This document shows positions 1 through 9,959 of a stretch of 64,000 nt of DNA, piece by piece. Both the position numbers and the translations under genes were made by a program. The notes beneath the pieces are model-generated. The model saw nothing but the letters and a program-made list of their open reading frames with translations. It did no database searches and was not told the DNA's origin. The stretch covers positions 62,001 to 126,000 of the forward strand of contig JAJCZH010000008.1 of NCBI GenBank assembly GCA_029262515.1. The letters are read 5' to 3'. Positions within the stretch are counted from its first letter, which is position 1. Each line of letters opens with the position of its first letter. This DNA is from Deltaproteobacteria bacterium (lineage in GTDB: Bacteria; Desulfobacterota; GWC2-55-46; JADFVP01).

Positions 1-1267
1 CGTGGATCAGCTCCGAGGCCTTCTCTCCTATTATATGTACACCGAGCAGTCTCAGGTCTTCGCTGTTGAAGATGAGCTTCAGCATACCGTACTTATCGCC
101 GCTTATAAGGCTCCTTGCGACTTCATCGAAGAAGGCGGTACCGACCTCGTACGGCACGCCCTTCTCTGTCAACCCCTCCTCGGTCTCCCCGACCATGGAT
201 ATCTCCGGAATGGTATAGATGCCGAAGGGCATGAGGCCGACATTGTCGCACGTGACGCCCTCTTTCTCAAAAGCGCTACAGACGGCGCGGCGCCCCTGCT
301 CGCGCGAAGTGGCGGCAAGGGACGGAAAGCCGATAACGTCTCCAACGGCATAGACATTCGGCACAGAGGTCACAAAACTGCCGTCTACCTCAATTAAACT
401 CCTCTTGCCGAGTTTTACGCCGATAGTATCGAGGTTAAGCTCTTCCACATTGGCTGTTCTTCCCATCGTGTAGAGCAGTTTCTCCGACATGATGCTCTTG
501 CCGCTCTTGAGCCTTGTTCTGACCCTGCCGGGGCCCTCCACCGCAATATTCACCACCTCTTCGTTCAGTTTGACCGTAATATCGGTATGGCGCATCCAGT
601 ACATCAGGCTCGTCACTATCTCCTCGTCGGCAAAACCGAGCAGCCGTCCCCTCTTCTCTACAAGCGTTACCTTCACGCCTAAAGAGGCAAAAATGCAGGC
701 GTACTCGCAGCCTATTACCCCTGCGCCTATTACCGTAAGGGTCGCCGGAATTCGGTCGAGTTCCAGAATCGTATCGCTATCATAGATGTGGCCTGAGTCG
801 AATGGCACGTCGTCGGGGCGAGCAGGGCTGGTTCCGGTCGAGATGATAATAACAGAACCGGAGTACTCGTCGCGCGCCCCGTCGCTCGTAGTGACTATAA
901 GGGTATTGGCGTCTTTAAATGAGGCGGTACCGAAGATGATATCAACATTGTTACGCGAGAGCTGATCGACGATGACATCGGTCTGCTTCTTTATGACCTC
1001 GGTCTTTTTATACATCAACTTCCCGAGCCTGAGGTCTCGGCCCAAGGGAACCTGGATACCGAAGACGGAGCGCTGCCTGAGATCCGCCAGATAGAGCGCG
1101 GTCTCCCTGAGCGTCTTGGAGGGCAGCGTACCGGTATTGATGCCTGCCCCTCCGATAGTGGCAAGGCGCTCGATAATGGCGACCTTCTTGCCGAGCTTTG
1201 CGCCCTGTATAGCCGCCTTCTCTCCGCCCGGGCCCGAACCTATTACCAGAATATCATACTCTCTCAA
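1..1267 (-). CDS. sthA: Soluble pyridine nucleotide transhydrogenase, C-terminus cut off by window edge
   Basis: Translating the minus strand from a TTG at 1267 gives about 422 codons without a stop, running off the window edge; the family is about 465-470 aa. A GAGGAGG Shine-Dalgarno lies 6 bases upstream. The N-terminus has the FAD-binding GSGPGGEKAA motif, a second GAGVIGCEYA NAD(P)-binding motif mid-protein, and GRTANVEEL and YAVGDVIGFPSLAATS blocks that match SthA/UdhA, which moves hydride between NADPH and NAD in the cytoplasm. The disulfide region reads GGAGINTGTLPSK: the redox cysteine pair of lipoamide dehydrogenases is absent, and so is the single cysteine many SthA proteins keep. 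It is transcribed away from eno. Dihydrolipoamide dehydrogenase is unlikely because that enzyme needs the cysteines. Confidence 0.9.
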   Translation of the reverse strand, partial: MREYDILVIGSGPGGEKAAIQGAKLGKKVAIIERLATIGGAGINTGTLPSKTLRETALYLADLRQRSVFGIQVPLGRDLRLGKLMYKKTEVIKKQTDVIVDQLSRNNVDIIFGTASFKDANTLIVTTSDGARDEYSGSVIIISTGTSPARPDDVPFDSGHIYDSDTILELDRIPATLTVIGAGVIGCEYACIFASLGVKVTLVEKRGRLLGFADEEIVTSLMYWMRHTDITVKLNEEVVNIAVEGPGRVRTRLKSGKSIMSEKLLYTMGRTANVEELNLDTIGVKLGKRSLIEVDGSFVTSVPNVYAVGDVIGFPSLAATSREQGRRAVCSAFEKEGVTCDNVGLMPFGIYTIPEISMVGETEEGLTEKGVPYEVGTAFFDEVARSLISGDKYGMLKLIFNSEDLRLLGVHIIGEKASELIH

Positions 1268-1326
1268 AAGAACCTCCTCAGTAAAAAAGCAGAAAGCAGA
1301 ACTTAAAAAGATCATGTCCTGAACAT

Positions 1327-1354
1327 ATTATATCCATAACCGTGCGCTTTACAA
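1327..1354 (-). promoter_or_regulatory. Candidate sigma-70 promoter for sthA
   Basis: On the minus strand TTGTAA (1349-1354) and TATAAT (1327-1332) are separated by 16 bases, about 60 bases upstream of the sthA start. The -10 is a perfect match and the -35 matches 4 of 6. This is pattern evidence only. Confidence 0.4.
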
Positions 1355-1438
1355 TAAAAAGGGAGAGAGTAAAATAAGCCGGCTGTACAGAGTCGCTTGA
1401 AAGAGCATAAACGGAAACGGAAAGAGAGGGGATTTAAC

Positions 1439-1466
1439 TTGCATTTTGCCGGACCTAAAGTATAAA
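1439..1466 (+). promoter_or_regulatory. Candidate sigma-70 promoter for eno
   Basis: TTGCAT (1439-1444), a 16-base spacer and TATAAA (1461-1466) precede eno by about 80 bases. A second TATAAT at 1468-1473 overlaps but is badly spaced. The rest of the divergent sthA-eno gap shows nothing else recognisable. Confidence 0.35.
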
Positions 1467-1521
1467 GTATAATAACGACTCGACAGTATTGAAAGAGTAG
1501 ATACCGTACAGAACATATTAA

Positions 1522-2826
<1,305 letters not shown>

Positions 2827-2875
2827 TAACGGTTCAGCTTTAACTATATAAAACAACCGGTTATCCTGTTACCTG

Positions 2876-2905
2876 TTGTGATGAGAGTCCTATTCATGTT
2901 ATAAT
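2876..2905 (+). promoter_or_regulatory. Candidate sigma-70 promoter for the CNNM/CBS gene
   Basis: TTGTGA (2876-2881), an 18-base spacer and a perfect TATAAT (2900-2905) lie in the gap after eno, about 90 bases before the next start codon. Confidence 0.45.
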
Positions 2906-2993
2906 CGGGCTCAGCAGAGACGAGTTTTTTTTATTCCGTTCCACTTAGGGGCGGCTCTGCAAAAGTTAACATTAGCACGGAGGTCCCACAATT

Positions 2994-4361
2994 TTGGAAA
3001 GCCTTTTATTCGAGGCTCTTGCAATCCTTTTTCTTATTATCCTGAACGGCTTCTTTTCGAGCGCCGAAATAGCCATAATCTCGGCTAAACGGAGCGAGAT
3101 CGACAAGCTAGCGAGCAAAGGCAACCGCTCCGCAATACTCGTTGCCGAGATGAAAGAAAAACCCGAGCATTTTCTGGCCACAGTTCAAATAGGGGTAACG
3201 GTTGTCTCAACCCTCGCCTCCGTAATAGGCGGTGTGGCCGCGGCACAGCATATAAACCCCCTATTCAGCAAAATTCCATTTCAACCAATCCAGTCGGTTG
3301 CCGAGCTTCTCTCAATCGGCGCGGTCGTGGTAGTCATAGCCTACGTCTCTCTGGTTATAGGAGAACTCGTTCCGAAATCGGTCGCTCTCAGGTATGCCGA
3401 AAAGCTCGCCTGCATCTCCGCGCGTCCGATATCCCTGCTCTCGCGTGTCTCATTTATAATCATTAAAGTACTGACCACCTCAACCAAGACGGTGCTCAAG
3501 GTATTCGGGATTAAGGATGCGGCAAAAAAGTCATTCGTCTCCGAAGAGGAGTTGAAGTACTACATAAAAGAGGGCGAAGAGACCGGGGTCTTCGAGGAGA
3601 CGGAAGCCGAGCTGCTGCACGGCATCTTCGAGTTCTCGGATACGACGGTCAAAGAGGTAATGGTGGCAAAACCCGACGTATCGGCTATAGACATCAACAT
3701 GCCGCCTAAAGAGGCGCTCCGTTACATAACCGAGACCGGTTTTTCCCGCTACCCGCTCTACAGGGAGACCCCGGAGACCATTATAGGAGTGCTCTTCAAC
3801 AAGGACGTCTTCCGCGCCCTCGAACGCGGCGAAGAGGTCGTACTGTGCGACCTGATGAGAAAACCGTACTTCATACCTAACTCCATCATGATAAGCAGGC
3901 TCCTGAGGGAGCTGCAAAAGCGCAAGGTCCACATGGCTATAGTCGTGGACGAGCACGGCGACATCGACGGAGTGGTAACTATCGAGGATATTCTCGAAGA
4001 GATCGTCGGCGAGATCGAAGACGAATACGACGTCGGCAAAGAGGGGATCATAGAGAAACTCGACGACGGCACCATGGTTATAGACGCCTCGGCCTCGATA
4101 CGCGACCTTGAAGACTGCGGCATAATCATCGGCGACAAAGAGGACGAAGAGTACCATACGCTCGCCGGCTTTATGCTCGCGCAACTGCAGCGCATTCCGC
4201 GCGGCGGTGAGTTTGTCACCTATAAGGACAAGCGGTATACCGTGGTCGATATAGAAGCGAACAGAATAGTGAAGATCAAGGTAGAACCGATCTTCGGCCG
4301 CCGTGTACCGAGCAGCGAGCCGACCGAAGAGAACTCCGAAGCGCAGGCCGGACAGGCCTGA
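2994..4361 (+). CDS. HlyC/CorC (CNNM) family membrane protein with CBS pair
   Basis: This 455 aa inner-membrane protein belongs to the CNNM/CorC family, linked to Mg2+/Co2+ homeostasis. An N-terminal DUF21 domain (about 1-190) has hydrophobic segments such as EALAILFLIILNGFFSSAEIA and a later stretch around residues 100-130. A CBS domain pair follows (about 200-335, with VVDEHGDIDGVVTIEDILEE typical of the second CBS), then a CorC_HlyC domain (about 350-440). The start is TTG at 2994, preceded by GGAGG at 2981-2985. The tail is acidic. A hairpin terminator follows, so it looks monocistronic. The transported ion cannot be told from sequence. Confidence 0.9.
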   Translation: MESLLFEALAILFLIILNGFFSSAEIAIISAKRSEIDKLASKGNRSAILVAEMKEKPEHFLATVQIGVTVVSTLASVIGGVAAAQHINPLFSKIPFQPIQSVAELLSIGAVVVVIAYVSLVIGELVPKSVALRYAEKLACISARPISLLSRVSFIIIKVLTTSTKTVLKVFGIKDAAKKSFVSEEELKYYIKEGEETGVFEETEAELLHGIFEFSDTTVKEVMVAKPDVSAIDINMPPKEALRYITETGFSRYPLYRETPETIIGVLFNKDVFRALERGEEVVLCDLMRKPYFIPNSIMISRLLRELQKRKVHMAIVVDEHGDIDGVVTIEDILEEIVGEIEDEYDVGKEGIIEKLDDGTMVIDASASIRDLEDCGIIIGDKEDEEYHTLAGFMLAQLQRIPRGGEFVTYKDKRYTVVDIEANRIVKIKVEPIFGRRVPSSEPTEENSEAQAGQA

Positions 4362-4389
4362 CGCACTCTACGCGTTTATAGTTTATATC

Positions 4390-4426
4390 AAAGACTCCCG
4401 TATGGACTTACCAGATGGGAGTCTTT
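4390..4426 (+). terminator. Rho-independent terminator after the CNNM/CBS gene
   Basis: AAAGACTCCC (4390-4399) pairs perfectly with GGGAGTCTTT (4417-4426) around a 17-base loop and is followed by a T-rich stretch. Confidence 0.7.
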
Positions 4427-4717
4427 GTATTTCTATAACTTTAAACCGTTTGACAGGTATTGAGGCCTTTGTACTTATCCACCAACGCCCTTCCAGAGCA
4501 AGCACTCTGCAAAATTAAAGATACTGCTGTAGTCCGCAATTGACAGTTATGGTAAAATAGATTAATTGTTTCATTGCTCCCCTCGGTTCTTCTTCCTTTT
4601 TGTGCTAAACCCACAAGTATAGAGGGATAAAGCCATACGGAAAGAGACTACTAATTTGATACTCCTTCCCGTATTTTATGCAACAAAGACTAACTATTCA
4701 CTTAGGGGTTTTGTTAA
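4427..4717. other. Intergenic stretch before the diguanylate cyclase
   Basis: AT-rich gap of 291 bases. A TTGACA occurs near 4539, but no -10 element sits at a proper distance. An AGGGG Shine-Dalgarno lies about 12 bases before the next ATG. I see no RNA gene or ORF here. Confidence 0.4.
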
Positions 4718-5800
4718 ATGAAACTGACCGACCAGTCGCTTCTTGAGCTAATGTCTATTAACGATACCGAAATCGAACTCCGTAAGGCTCTTTTGGGCTT
4801 CGGTAAAGATGACATACAGGCCATCAAGAGTTGTAAATCCTTTATTAACGACGAGATAGAAGAGATAACAGACAACTTTTACGCCAAGCTCACCTCCTTC
4901 GATGAGATGGTTATTATTGTAGGCGATTCCGACACGCTGGCAAGACTCAGACTTACGCTCAGGAAATATATTCTTGAGCTCTTTGGAGGCTTTTATGACC
5001 TTGAGTATGTTAATAGCAGGCTCCGTATCGGGCTAGTACATAAACGTATCGGCGTTGAACCCAAGTACTACCTCTCGGCTGTGAATTTTCTAAAAGATAT
5101 CCTCTGCTCCACGATAAAAAAGAACCTCTCAGGCAAAAAGGCAGAGACCGCTGTCTGCGCCACGGAAAAACTCCTCAGTTTTGATACCGAGCTTGTGGTA
5201 GACACATATATACGAAGCCTCATAAATGAAGTAGATATGGAGAGAAAGAAGGCGGTGGAACATGCCGCCAGCCTGGAAGAGAAGGTGGCTGAGCGCACTG
5301 AGGAACTGAAAGAGATGACACAAAGGGACGAGCTTACAGGCCTGTATAACTTCAGGGCTCTTCACGACATGCTCCGCAGAGAGATCTTACGCGCAAACAG
5401 GATGGAGACCGGGTTAACTCTCGTCTATTTTGATATTGATAAGTTCAAGGGTATCAACGACACTCTGGGTCATAAGAAAGGCGATGAGATACTAATGAGC
5501 ATAGCCGACAGCATTAGGAAAACGGTAAGGGAAGATGACTTCGCCTGTCGCTACGGCGGAGACGAGTTCTGCATTATTTTAAGCAACTCCGATACTGCCA
5601 AGGCTGAAAAAACTTGTAAGCGCCTCTTTGCCGATTTCTCAAAAAAACAGAAGAAAGTTACTCTGAGTGTTGGCATAGCCCAGGCTGATCTTAAAAAACT
5701 GGACGTACCCGATACACTTATAAAAGAGGCCGACATGTTGATGTATAAGTCAAAAAAGAAAGCCGGATTCTCTATAACCGTAGGGGAGAAAAGCAAGTAA
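4718..5800 (+). CDS. Globin-coupled sensor diguanylate cyclase
   Basis: This 360 aa cytoplasmic protein has an N-terminal globin-coupled sensor domain (about 15-165), a coiled linker (about 170-200, rich in K/E with LEEKVAERTEELKEM) and a GGDEF domain (about 203-360). His108 in GLVHKRIGVEPKYYL is the likely proximal haem ligand, as in protoglobin-type sensors. The active-site GGDEF is at 280-284. An intact RxxD inhibitory site (REDD, 271-274) sits five residues before it, so the enzyme should be active and product-inhibited. Inferred role: make c-di-GMP in response to O2 or NO. The likely receivers in the window are the tPilZ and HD-GYP proteins at 34-36 kb. Confidence 0.92.
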   Translation: MKLTDQSLLELMSINDTEIELRKALLGFGKDDIQAIKSCKSFINDEIEEITDNFYAKLTSFDEMVIIVGDSDTLARLRLTLRKYILELFGGFYDLEYVNSRLRIGLVHKRIGVEPKYYLSAVNFLKDILCSTIKKNLSGKKAETAVCATEKLLSFDTELVVDTYIRSLINEVDMERKKAVEHAASLEEKVAERTEELKEMTQRDELTGLYNFRALHDMLRREILRANRMETGLTLVYFDIDKFKGINDTLGHKKGDEILMSIADSIRKTVREDDFACRYGGDEFCIILSNSDTAKAEKTCKRLFADFSKKQKKVTLSVGIAQADLKKLDVPDTLIKEADMLMYKSKKKAGFSITVGEKSK

Positions 5801-6320
5801 TAAGCGAAAATCCGCAGCGCAGACCTGACAGGCCAACACTTCAAACGCTAATCATAAATAATTATAAAGGCATAGGCAAAAGTTTGAGTCAAGTCTGCAT
5901 TGGTGTATCTATAGTTGATAACTTGTCTTTATGTAATGAGTTTATTATCATTATGAAGAGGTTATCCGAAGATCTGTCACCGAAAGAGAAAAAAGAGGTT
6001 CAAATATATTCTTTGGAGATGACCTAGAATTTCAGACTTGTGCCCCCCTCACCCCTTCTAACCTGCAAACGTCCGCTCTCTATAAGTTGTAAAACCTGCT
6101 TTCAATACCGCGCATACCTATAACCAATACCGCTCTATTATAATTGAACCGGTATTCTATAACACTAGCAGGTTGACTAAAGAGTAAAAGCGGGAGTACA
6201 ATTACTTAAGAACATAGCTCGCGTTACTACAGGACATTAGCAGTAGAGCGCCTCGCCCACCGGTCAATTGTTATTGGCTAAGAGGTCAAGTACAGGGGCA
6301 GGTAGCCTGAAAGGTACAGA
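5801..6320. other. Gene-free AT-rich intergenic region
   Basis: 520 bases without a convincing gene. The longest short ORF runs from a TTG at 5884 to 6027 (47 codons, no Shine-Dalgarno) and looks incidental. No tRNA-like fold, terminator or repeat was recognised. The end carries AAAGG as ribosome-binding site of the next gene. Confidence 0.4.
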
Positions 6321-6953
6321 ATGAATAGAAAACCGGTTATCTTCATCTTTTTTACGGTAATAGCATTACTGCTCTCTTCATGCGCATCGACCTCCCTGGT
6401 ACATGTCTGGAAGGATGAAGCCCATCTAAACAAGATCAGAAGCGTTCTTATAATCGGAGTCACAAACAAACAGTATATAAAGAGGTCATTCGAGGATGAG
6501 TTCGTCAGCCAGTTCAAGGCGAAAGGAATCAACGCCGTTGCCGCTTTCCGGGTTCTTCCATCGAATAAGAAACTGGAAAAAGAAGAAATCAGGTTAAAAG
6601 CGAAGGAATTAAATATAGACACCGTACTGGTCAGCAGGCTGGTTGAGCGGAAAACAGTAGAAACATACATTCCGCCCCGGGTAGAGATAGTTGATAGAGG
6701 GCCGTACTTCGGTCCGCATCACCACCATAACCTGCATAACTACTACAGGCGGAGTTTCGATATAGTTACCATACCCGGATATACTATTGTCGAAAAATTT
6801 ATCGTTCTGGAAACCAACCTCTATGACGCGAAGACCGAAGAAATCTTCTGGTCCGTTTTATCAGAGACATCTCTTGGGGAGCCTTCGAATAAACGTATAA
6901 CGTCTCTGGTCACGTCACTGGTAGCAAACTTAACTGAGCTCGAAATGCTGTAA
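6321..6953 (+). CDS. Predicted lipoprotein of unknown function
   Basis: The 210 aa product has a lipoprotein signal peptide: basic MNRK, a hydrophobic stretch and the lipobox LLSSC with Cys21. The mature part has an alternating beta/alpha pattern (VRSVLIIGV-like opening, then FEDEFVSQFKAKG and LNIDTVLVSRLVE), reminiscent of small lipoproteins that restate a regulated envelope component. A histidine/tyrosine-rich loop (HHHHNLHNYY) at about 130-142 might bind metal or be a flexible linker. An AAAGG lies 6 bases before the ATG. It stands alone between two gaps and ends in a strong terminator. I do not recognise a named function. Confidence 0.8.
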   Translation: MNRKPVIFIFFTVIALLLSSCASTSLVHVWKDEAHLNKIRSVLIIGVTNKQYIKRSFEDEFVSQFKAKGINAVAAFRVLPSNKKLEKEEIRLKAKELNIDTVLVSRLVERKTVETYIPPRVEIVDRGPYFGPHHHHNLHNYYRRSFDIVTIPGYTIVEKFIVLETNLYDAKTEEIFWSVLSETSLGEPSNKRITSLVTSLVANLTELEML

Positions 6954-6991
6954 TCTTAAAGGCACAGTTTTGTTTAAGCATACCGCCCGAC

Positions 6992-7057
6992 AATTATCTA
7001 ATGAATAAAAAACAAAAAAAGCCCATCGGCCATAAAAGCCGACGGGCTTAGATAATT
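6992..7057 (+). terminator. Double-stem terminator after the lipoprotein gene
   Basis: The inner hairpin pairs AAGCCC-A-TCGGC (from 7019) with GCCGA-C-GGGCTT (to 7049) with one mismatch. An outer perfect 10-base inverted repeat, AATTATCTAA (6992-7001) and TTAGATAATT (7048-7057), brackets it with an A-rich bulge between. It may serve both strands, since polX ends at 7226 pointing towards it. Confidence 0.65.
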
Positions 7058-7225
7058 CTTATCTAAAGCTTCTATTTTTTGTGCCTTCTCATGTGATTCA
7101 GGCTGATACTGTGGTGGAAGAGTAGCACGACACTTCTACTTTTTAAGATAAAACGATTTAAGAGATATAGAGTAATACACCTGAGATGCAGTCTTCTGAG
7201 TCTCCCTTTCTTCCTTCTTTTAACC

Positions 7226-9004
7226 TTAACGCCCCAGAAATTCGAGCAGTCCTTCGAGCGGCAGGCTGTTTATTACGTCAACCGGCTCTATCCAGCCCCT
7301 GCGCGCGGTATGAATGCCGTACTCTATATTGGCGAACTGGTCGGTTGCATGGGCGTCGGTTGAGATAGCGACTTTGACGCCTAACTCTTTGGCGAGCCTC
7401 AGGTGCACGTCATTGAGGTCGAGCCTCTCCGGGTACGAGTTGACCTCCATGGCGACGCCGTGCTCTTTTGCGGCCTTTAAGACTGCCTCCATATCAATGG
7501 CAAAAGGCTCTCTCATACCTATCAGCCGTCCCGTAGGATGCGCGATTATATTTACTCGCCCGGACTCTATCGCCTTGATCACCCGTGCCGTCATACCCGC
7601 TTTTTCCATATTGAAACCGGAGTGGATTGCCGCGACGACTATGTCGAGCCGCCCAAGAAGTTCATCCGGGTGGTCGAGCGAACCGTCGGAGAGAATATCG
7701 ACTTCACTGCCTTTAAGGAGCCTGAAACTCTTGCCTCTCTTTCTCAGCTTTTCATTATAACTATCTATTTCCTCTACCTGTTTCAATAGCCGTTCTGAAT
7801 CGAGCCCGTGAGCGATACCGAGGCTTCTCGAATGGTCGGTGATAGCGAGGTACTCATACCCGAGAGCCATAACCGCCTCTGCCATCTGCTCATACGTATG
7901 CGCCCCGTCGCTCGCGACCGTATGGCAATGGAGGTCGCCTCTGATATCACCCGGTCCTATGAGCTCCGGCAGCCGGCCCTCTTTTGCGGCCTCTATCTCT
8001 CCCCTGTCTTCTCTCAGTTCGGGAGCAATAAAACTGAGGCCGAGCGCCTCGTAGACATCAGCTTCAGCGGCCCCGGCCACCCGCTTGCCGCTCTTTATAT
8101 TGAAGACCCCGTACTCGCTCACCTTCAGGCCGAGTCTCTTTGCCCGCTCCCTTATTGCGACATTATGCGCCTTTGAGCCGGTAAAGTGCTGCAGCGCAGA
8201 ACCGAAGTCGTCGGACCCTAGAACCCGCAAATCTACCTGAAGGCCGTTTTCAAGCAGAACCGTGCTCCTTGTATGCCCCTTCATCACAACATCGCTAACG
8301 CCGGGGTAAGTGACAAAGGCAGCCATTATAGCCTCGGATATAGCCTCAGACTCGCTCTCAGGGCCTGAACTGATTGCGAGGATGTCGATATCGCCTATAT
8401 TCTCTCTCCACCGCCTCAGGCTTCCTGCGGCCTCTACCCGGCTTACTTCCGGCAGCGCCTGAAGGTACTGCATCAGCCTTGCCGCGTACTTTCTTCCTAT
8501 AGAGATGCGGTGGCGGCCCGCAAAAGACTTCATCGATTTTATGGCTTTTAGTATCTTCTGTTCGGTCTTCTCGCCAAAACCGGCCAGAGTCTGCAACCCG
8601 CCGACTCTGGCCGCGGCCTCAAGAGCCTCAATAGAGTCGATGCCTAGTTCCCTGTAGAGCGCGCCCGTCTTTTTCGGCCCCATACCAGAAAGACGCAGTA
8701 TATCGAGGATACCGGGCGGGGTACGGCCCAGAAGCTCCTCTACAAAGGCGCAACTGCCTGTAGTCAGCAGCTCTTCCACCTTCTCGGCTATGCCCTTGCC
8801 GATACCGGGCAGTTCTATCAGGCCCGGCACTCCGCTCTCTTCTAAAATTGTGCTGAGCTCAACCCCCAAATCCTCTATGGCGTCGGCGCCTGTCCTGTAA
8901 GAACGGATCCTGTACTTATTATCCCCCCCCACCTCCAGAATATCAGCAACAGTATGGAAGATTGCCGCTATCTGCCTGTTATCCATAAGATCCTTGTCAT
9001 CCAT
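7226..9004 (-). CDS. polX: Family X DNA polymerase/3'-5' exonuclease PolX
   Basis: The product is 592 aa from the ATG at 9004, which has GGAGGAG 6-7 bases upstream; an in-frame start ten codons earlier lacks this. The N-terminal half is a polymerase X fold with helix-hairpin-helix segments (LIELPGIGKGIAEKVEELL, LRLSGMGPKKTGALY) and a DxD metal motif in ENIGDIDILA plus LQVDLRV. The C-terminal third is a PHP domain (DLHCHTVASDGAHT, YLAITDHS, VNIIAHPTGR, STDAHATDQF) that carries the Mn-dependent exonuclease activity. The likely role is gap filling in base-excision repair. It is a single gene, convergent with the lipoprotein gene and divergent from murI. Confidence 0.95.
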   Translation of the reverse strand: MDDKDLMDNRQIAAIFHTVADILEVGGDNKYRIRSYRTGADAIEDLGVELSTILEESGVPGLIELPGIGKGIAEKVEELLTTGSCAFVEELLGRTPPGILDILRLSGMGPKKTGALYRELGIDSIEALEAAARVGGLQTLAGFGEKTEQKILKAIKSMKSFAGRHRISIGRKYAARLMQYLQALPEVSRVEAAGSLRRWRENIGDIDILAISSGPESESEAISEAIMAAFVTYPGVSDVVMKGHTRSTVLLENGLQVDLRVLGSDDFGSALQHFTGSKAHNVAIRERAKRLGLKVSEYGVFNIKSGKRVAGAAEADVYEALGLSFIAPELREDRGEIEAAKEGRLPELIGPGDIRGDLHCHTVASDGAHTYEQMAEAVMALGYEYLAITDHSRSLGIAHGLDSERLLKQVEEIDSYNEKLRKRGKSFRLLKGSEVDILSDGSLDHPDELLGRLDIVVAAIHSGFNMEKAGMTARVIKAIESGRVNIIAHPTGRLIGMREPFAIDMEAVLKAAKEHGVAMEVNSYPERLDLNDVHLRLAKELGVKVAISTDAHATDQFANIEYGIHTARRGWIEPVDVINSLPLEGLLEFLGR

Positions 9005-9143
9005 AAGAACTCCTCCAGAGCACTGCCAGAGCACCGCTACCCATCTGTTCCAACTCTATTTACCGGAGAAATACCCGGCTTAATTCAATCTTATCTATTT
9101 TTTGATTGCATGTGAAGCCGGTTTCAGTTAAAAATTGTACTTC

Positions 9144-9959
9144 ATGAAGAATAATCCTATCGGCATATTCGATTCCGGCCTCGGCGGGCTTACCGTTCTG
9201 TCCGAAATAGCCCGTATCCTGCCGGCGGAAGATACCGTCTACCTGGGTGATACCGCGCGCGTGCCGTACGGTATAAAGTCCAAAGAGACCGTAGTCCGCT
9301 ACGCCCTGGAAGACGCCGCCTTTTTAAAGAGCCATAAAGTGAAGCTTATCGTCATTGCGTGCAATACCGCAAGCGCCAATGCGCAGGACGTACTGCAAAA
9401 GGTTCTCGACCTGCCGGTAGTCGGCGTCATAGAACCTGGAGCGCGCGCAGCGGTTGAGGCGTCAAAGAGCGGCCGCATAGGCATAATCGGCACCGAGGCG
9501 ACTATACGCTCGAATGCCTATACCCGCGCCATAGTAGAATTATCTCCTGAAGCGCAGACCTTTAACATCGCCTGCCCGCTTTTCGTTCCTCTTGTAGAGG
9601 AGGGATGGAACGGGACCGATATAGCCGAAAGAGTAGCCAGGGAGTACCTCAAGGGCTTTAAAGAGGCGAACATAGATACGCTGGTACTCGGCTGCACCCA
9701 CTACCCGCTCTTAAAAGAGGTTATATCCTCGGTTATGGGCCCCGGGGTCCGCCTAATCGACTCTGCAACGGCTACGGCCCTGGAGGTCGCCTCTTTACTT
9801 AAAGAGAACGGGCAAGAGTGCAGCGAGGAAGAGGCCGGAACCCACGCCTTTTATGCAACCGACAGCCCGGAGAGCTTTACAAAGGTCGGTGCCCGTTTTC
9901 TCGGCGTTCGACTCGGCAGCACTTCTTTGGCGCATCTCGAAAGTATAGAACATGGCTAA
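9144..9959 (+). CDS. murI: Glutamate racemase
   Basis: This enzyme makes D-glutamate for peptidoglycan in the cytoplasm. From the ATG at 9144 the product is 271 aa; an upstream TTG at 9135 is possible, but neither has a clear Shine-Dalgarno. The N-terminus has the hallmark GIFDSGLGGLTVL. The two catalytic cysteines are in ACNTASANA and LGCTHYPLL. The 3' end overlaps the next gene by 8 bases, so the two are translationally coupled. Confidence 0.96.
   Translation: MKNNPIGIFDSGLGGLTVLSEIARILPAEDTVYLGDTARVPYGIKSKETVVRYALEDAAFLKSHKVKLIVIACNTASANAQDVLQKVLDLPVVGVIEPGARAAVEASKSGRIGIIGTEATIRSNAYTRAIVELSPEAQTFNIACPLFVPLVEEGWNGTDIAERVAREYLKGFKEANIDTLVLGCTHYPLLKEVISSVMGPGVRLIDSATATALEVASLLKENGQECSEEEAGTHAFYATDSPESFTKVGARFLGVRLGSTSLAHLESIEHG

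Noticed and set aside
4538-4570. TTGACA with AT-rich downstream as a promoter of the cyclase
   Set aside because: No -10 element at 15-19 bases.
5884-6027. 47-codon ORF (SQVCIGVSIVDNLSLCN...)
   Set aside because: TTG start without Shine-Dalgarno, AT-rich, no recognisable motif; more likely chance.
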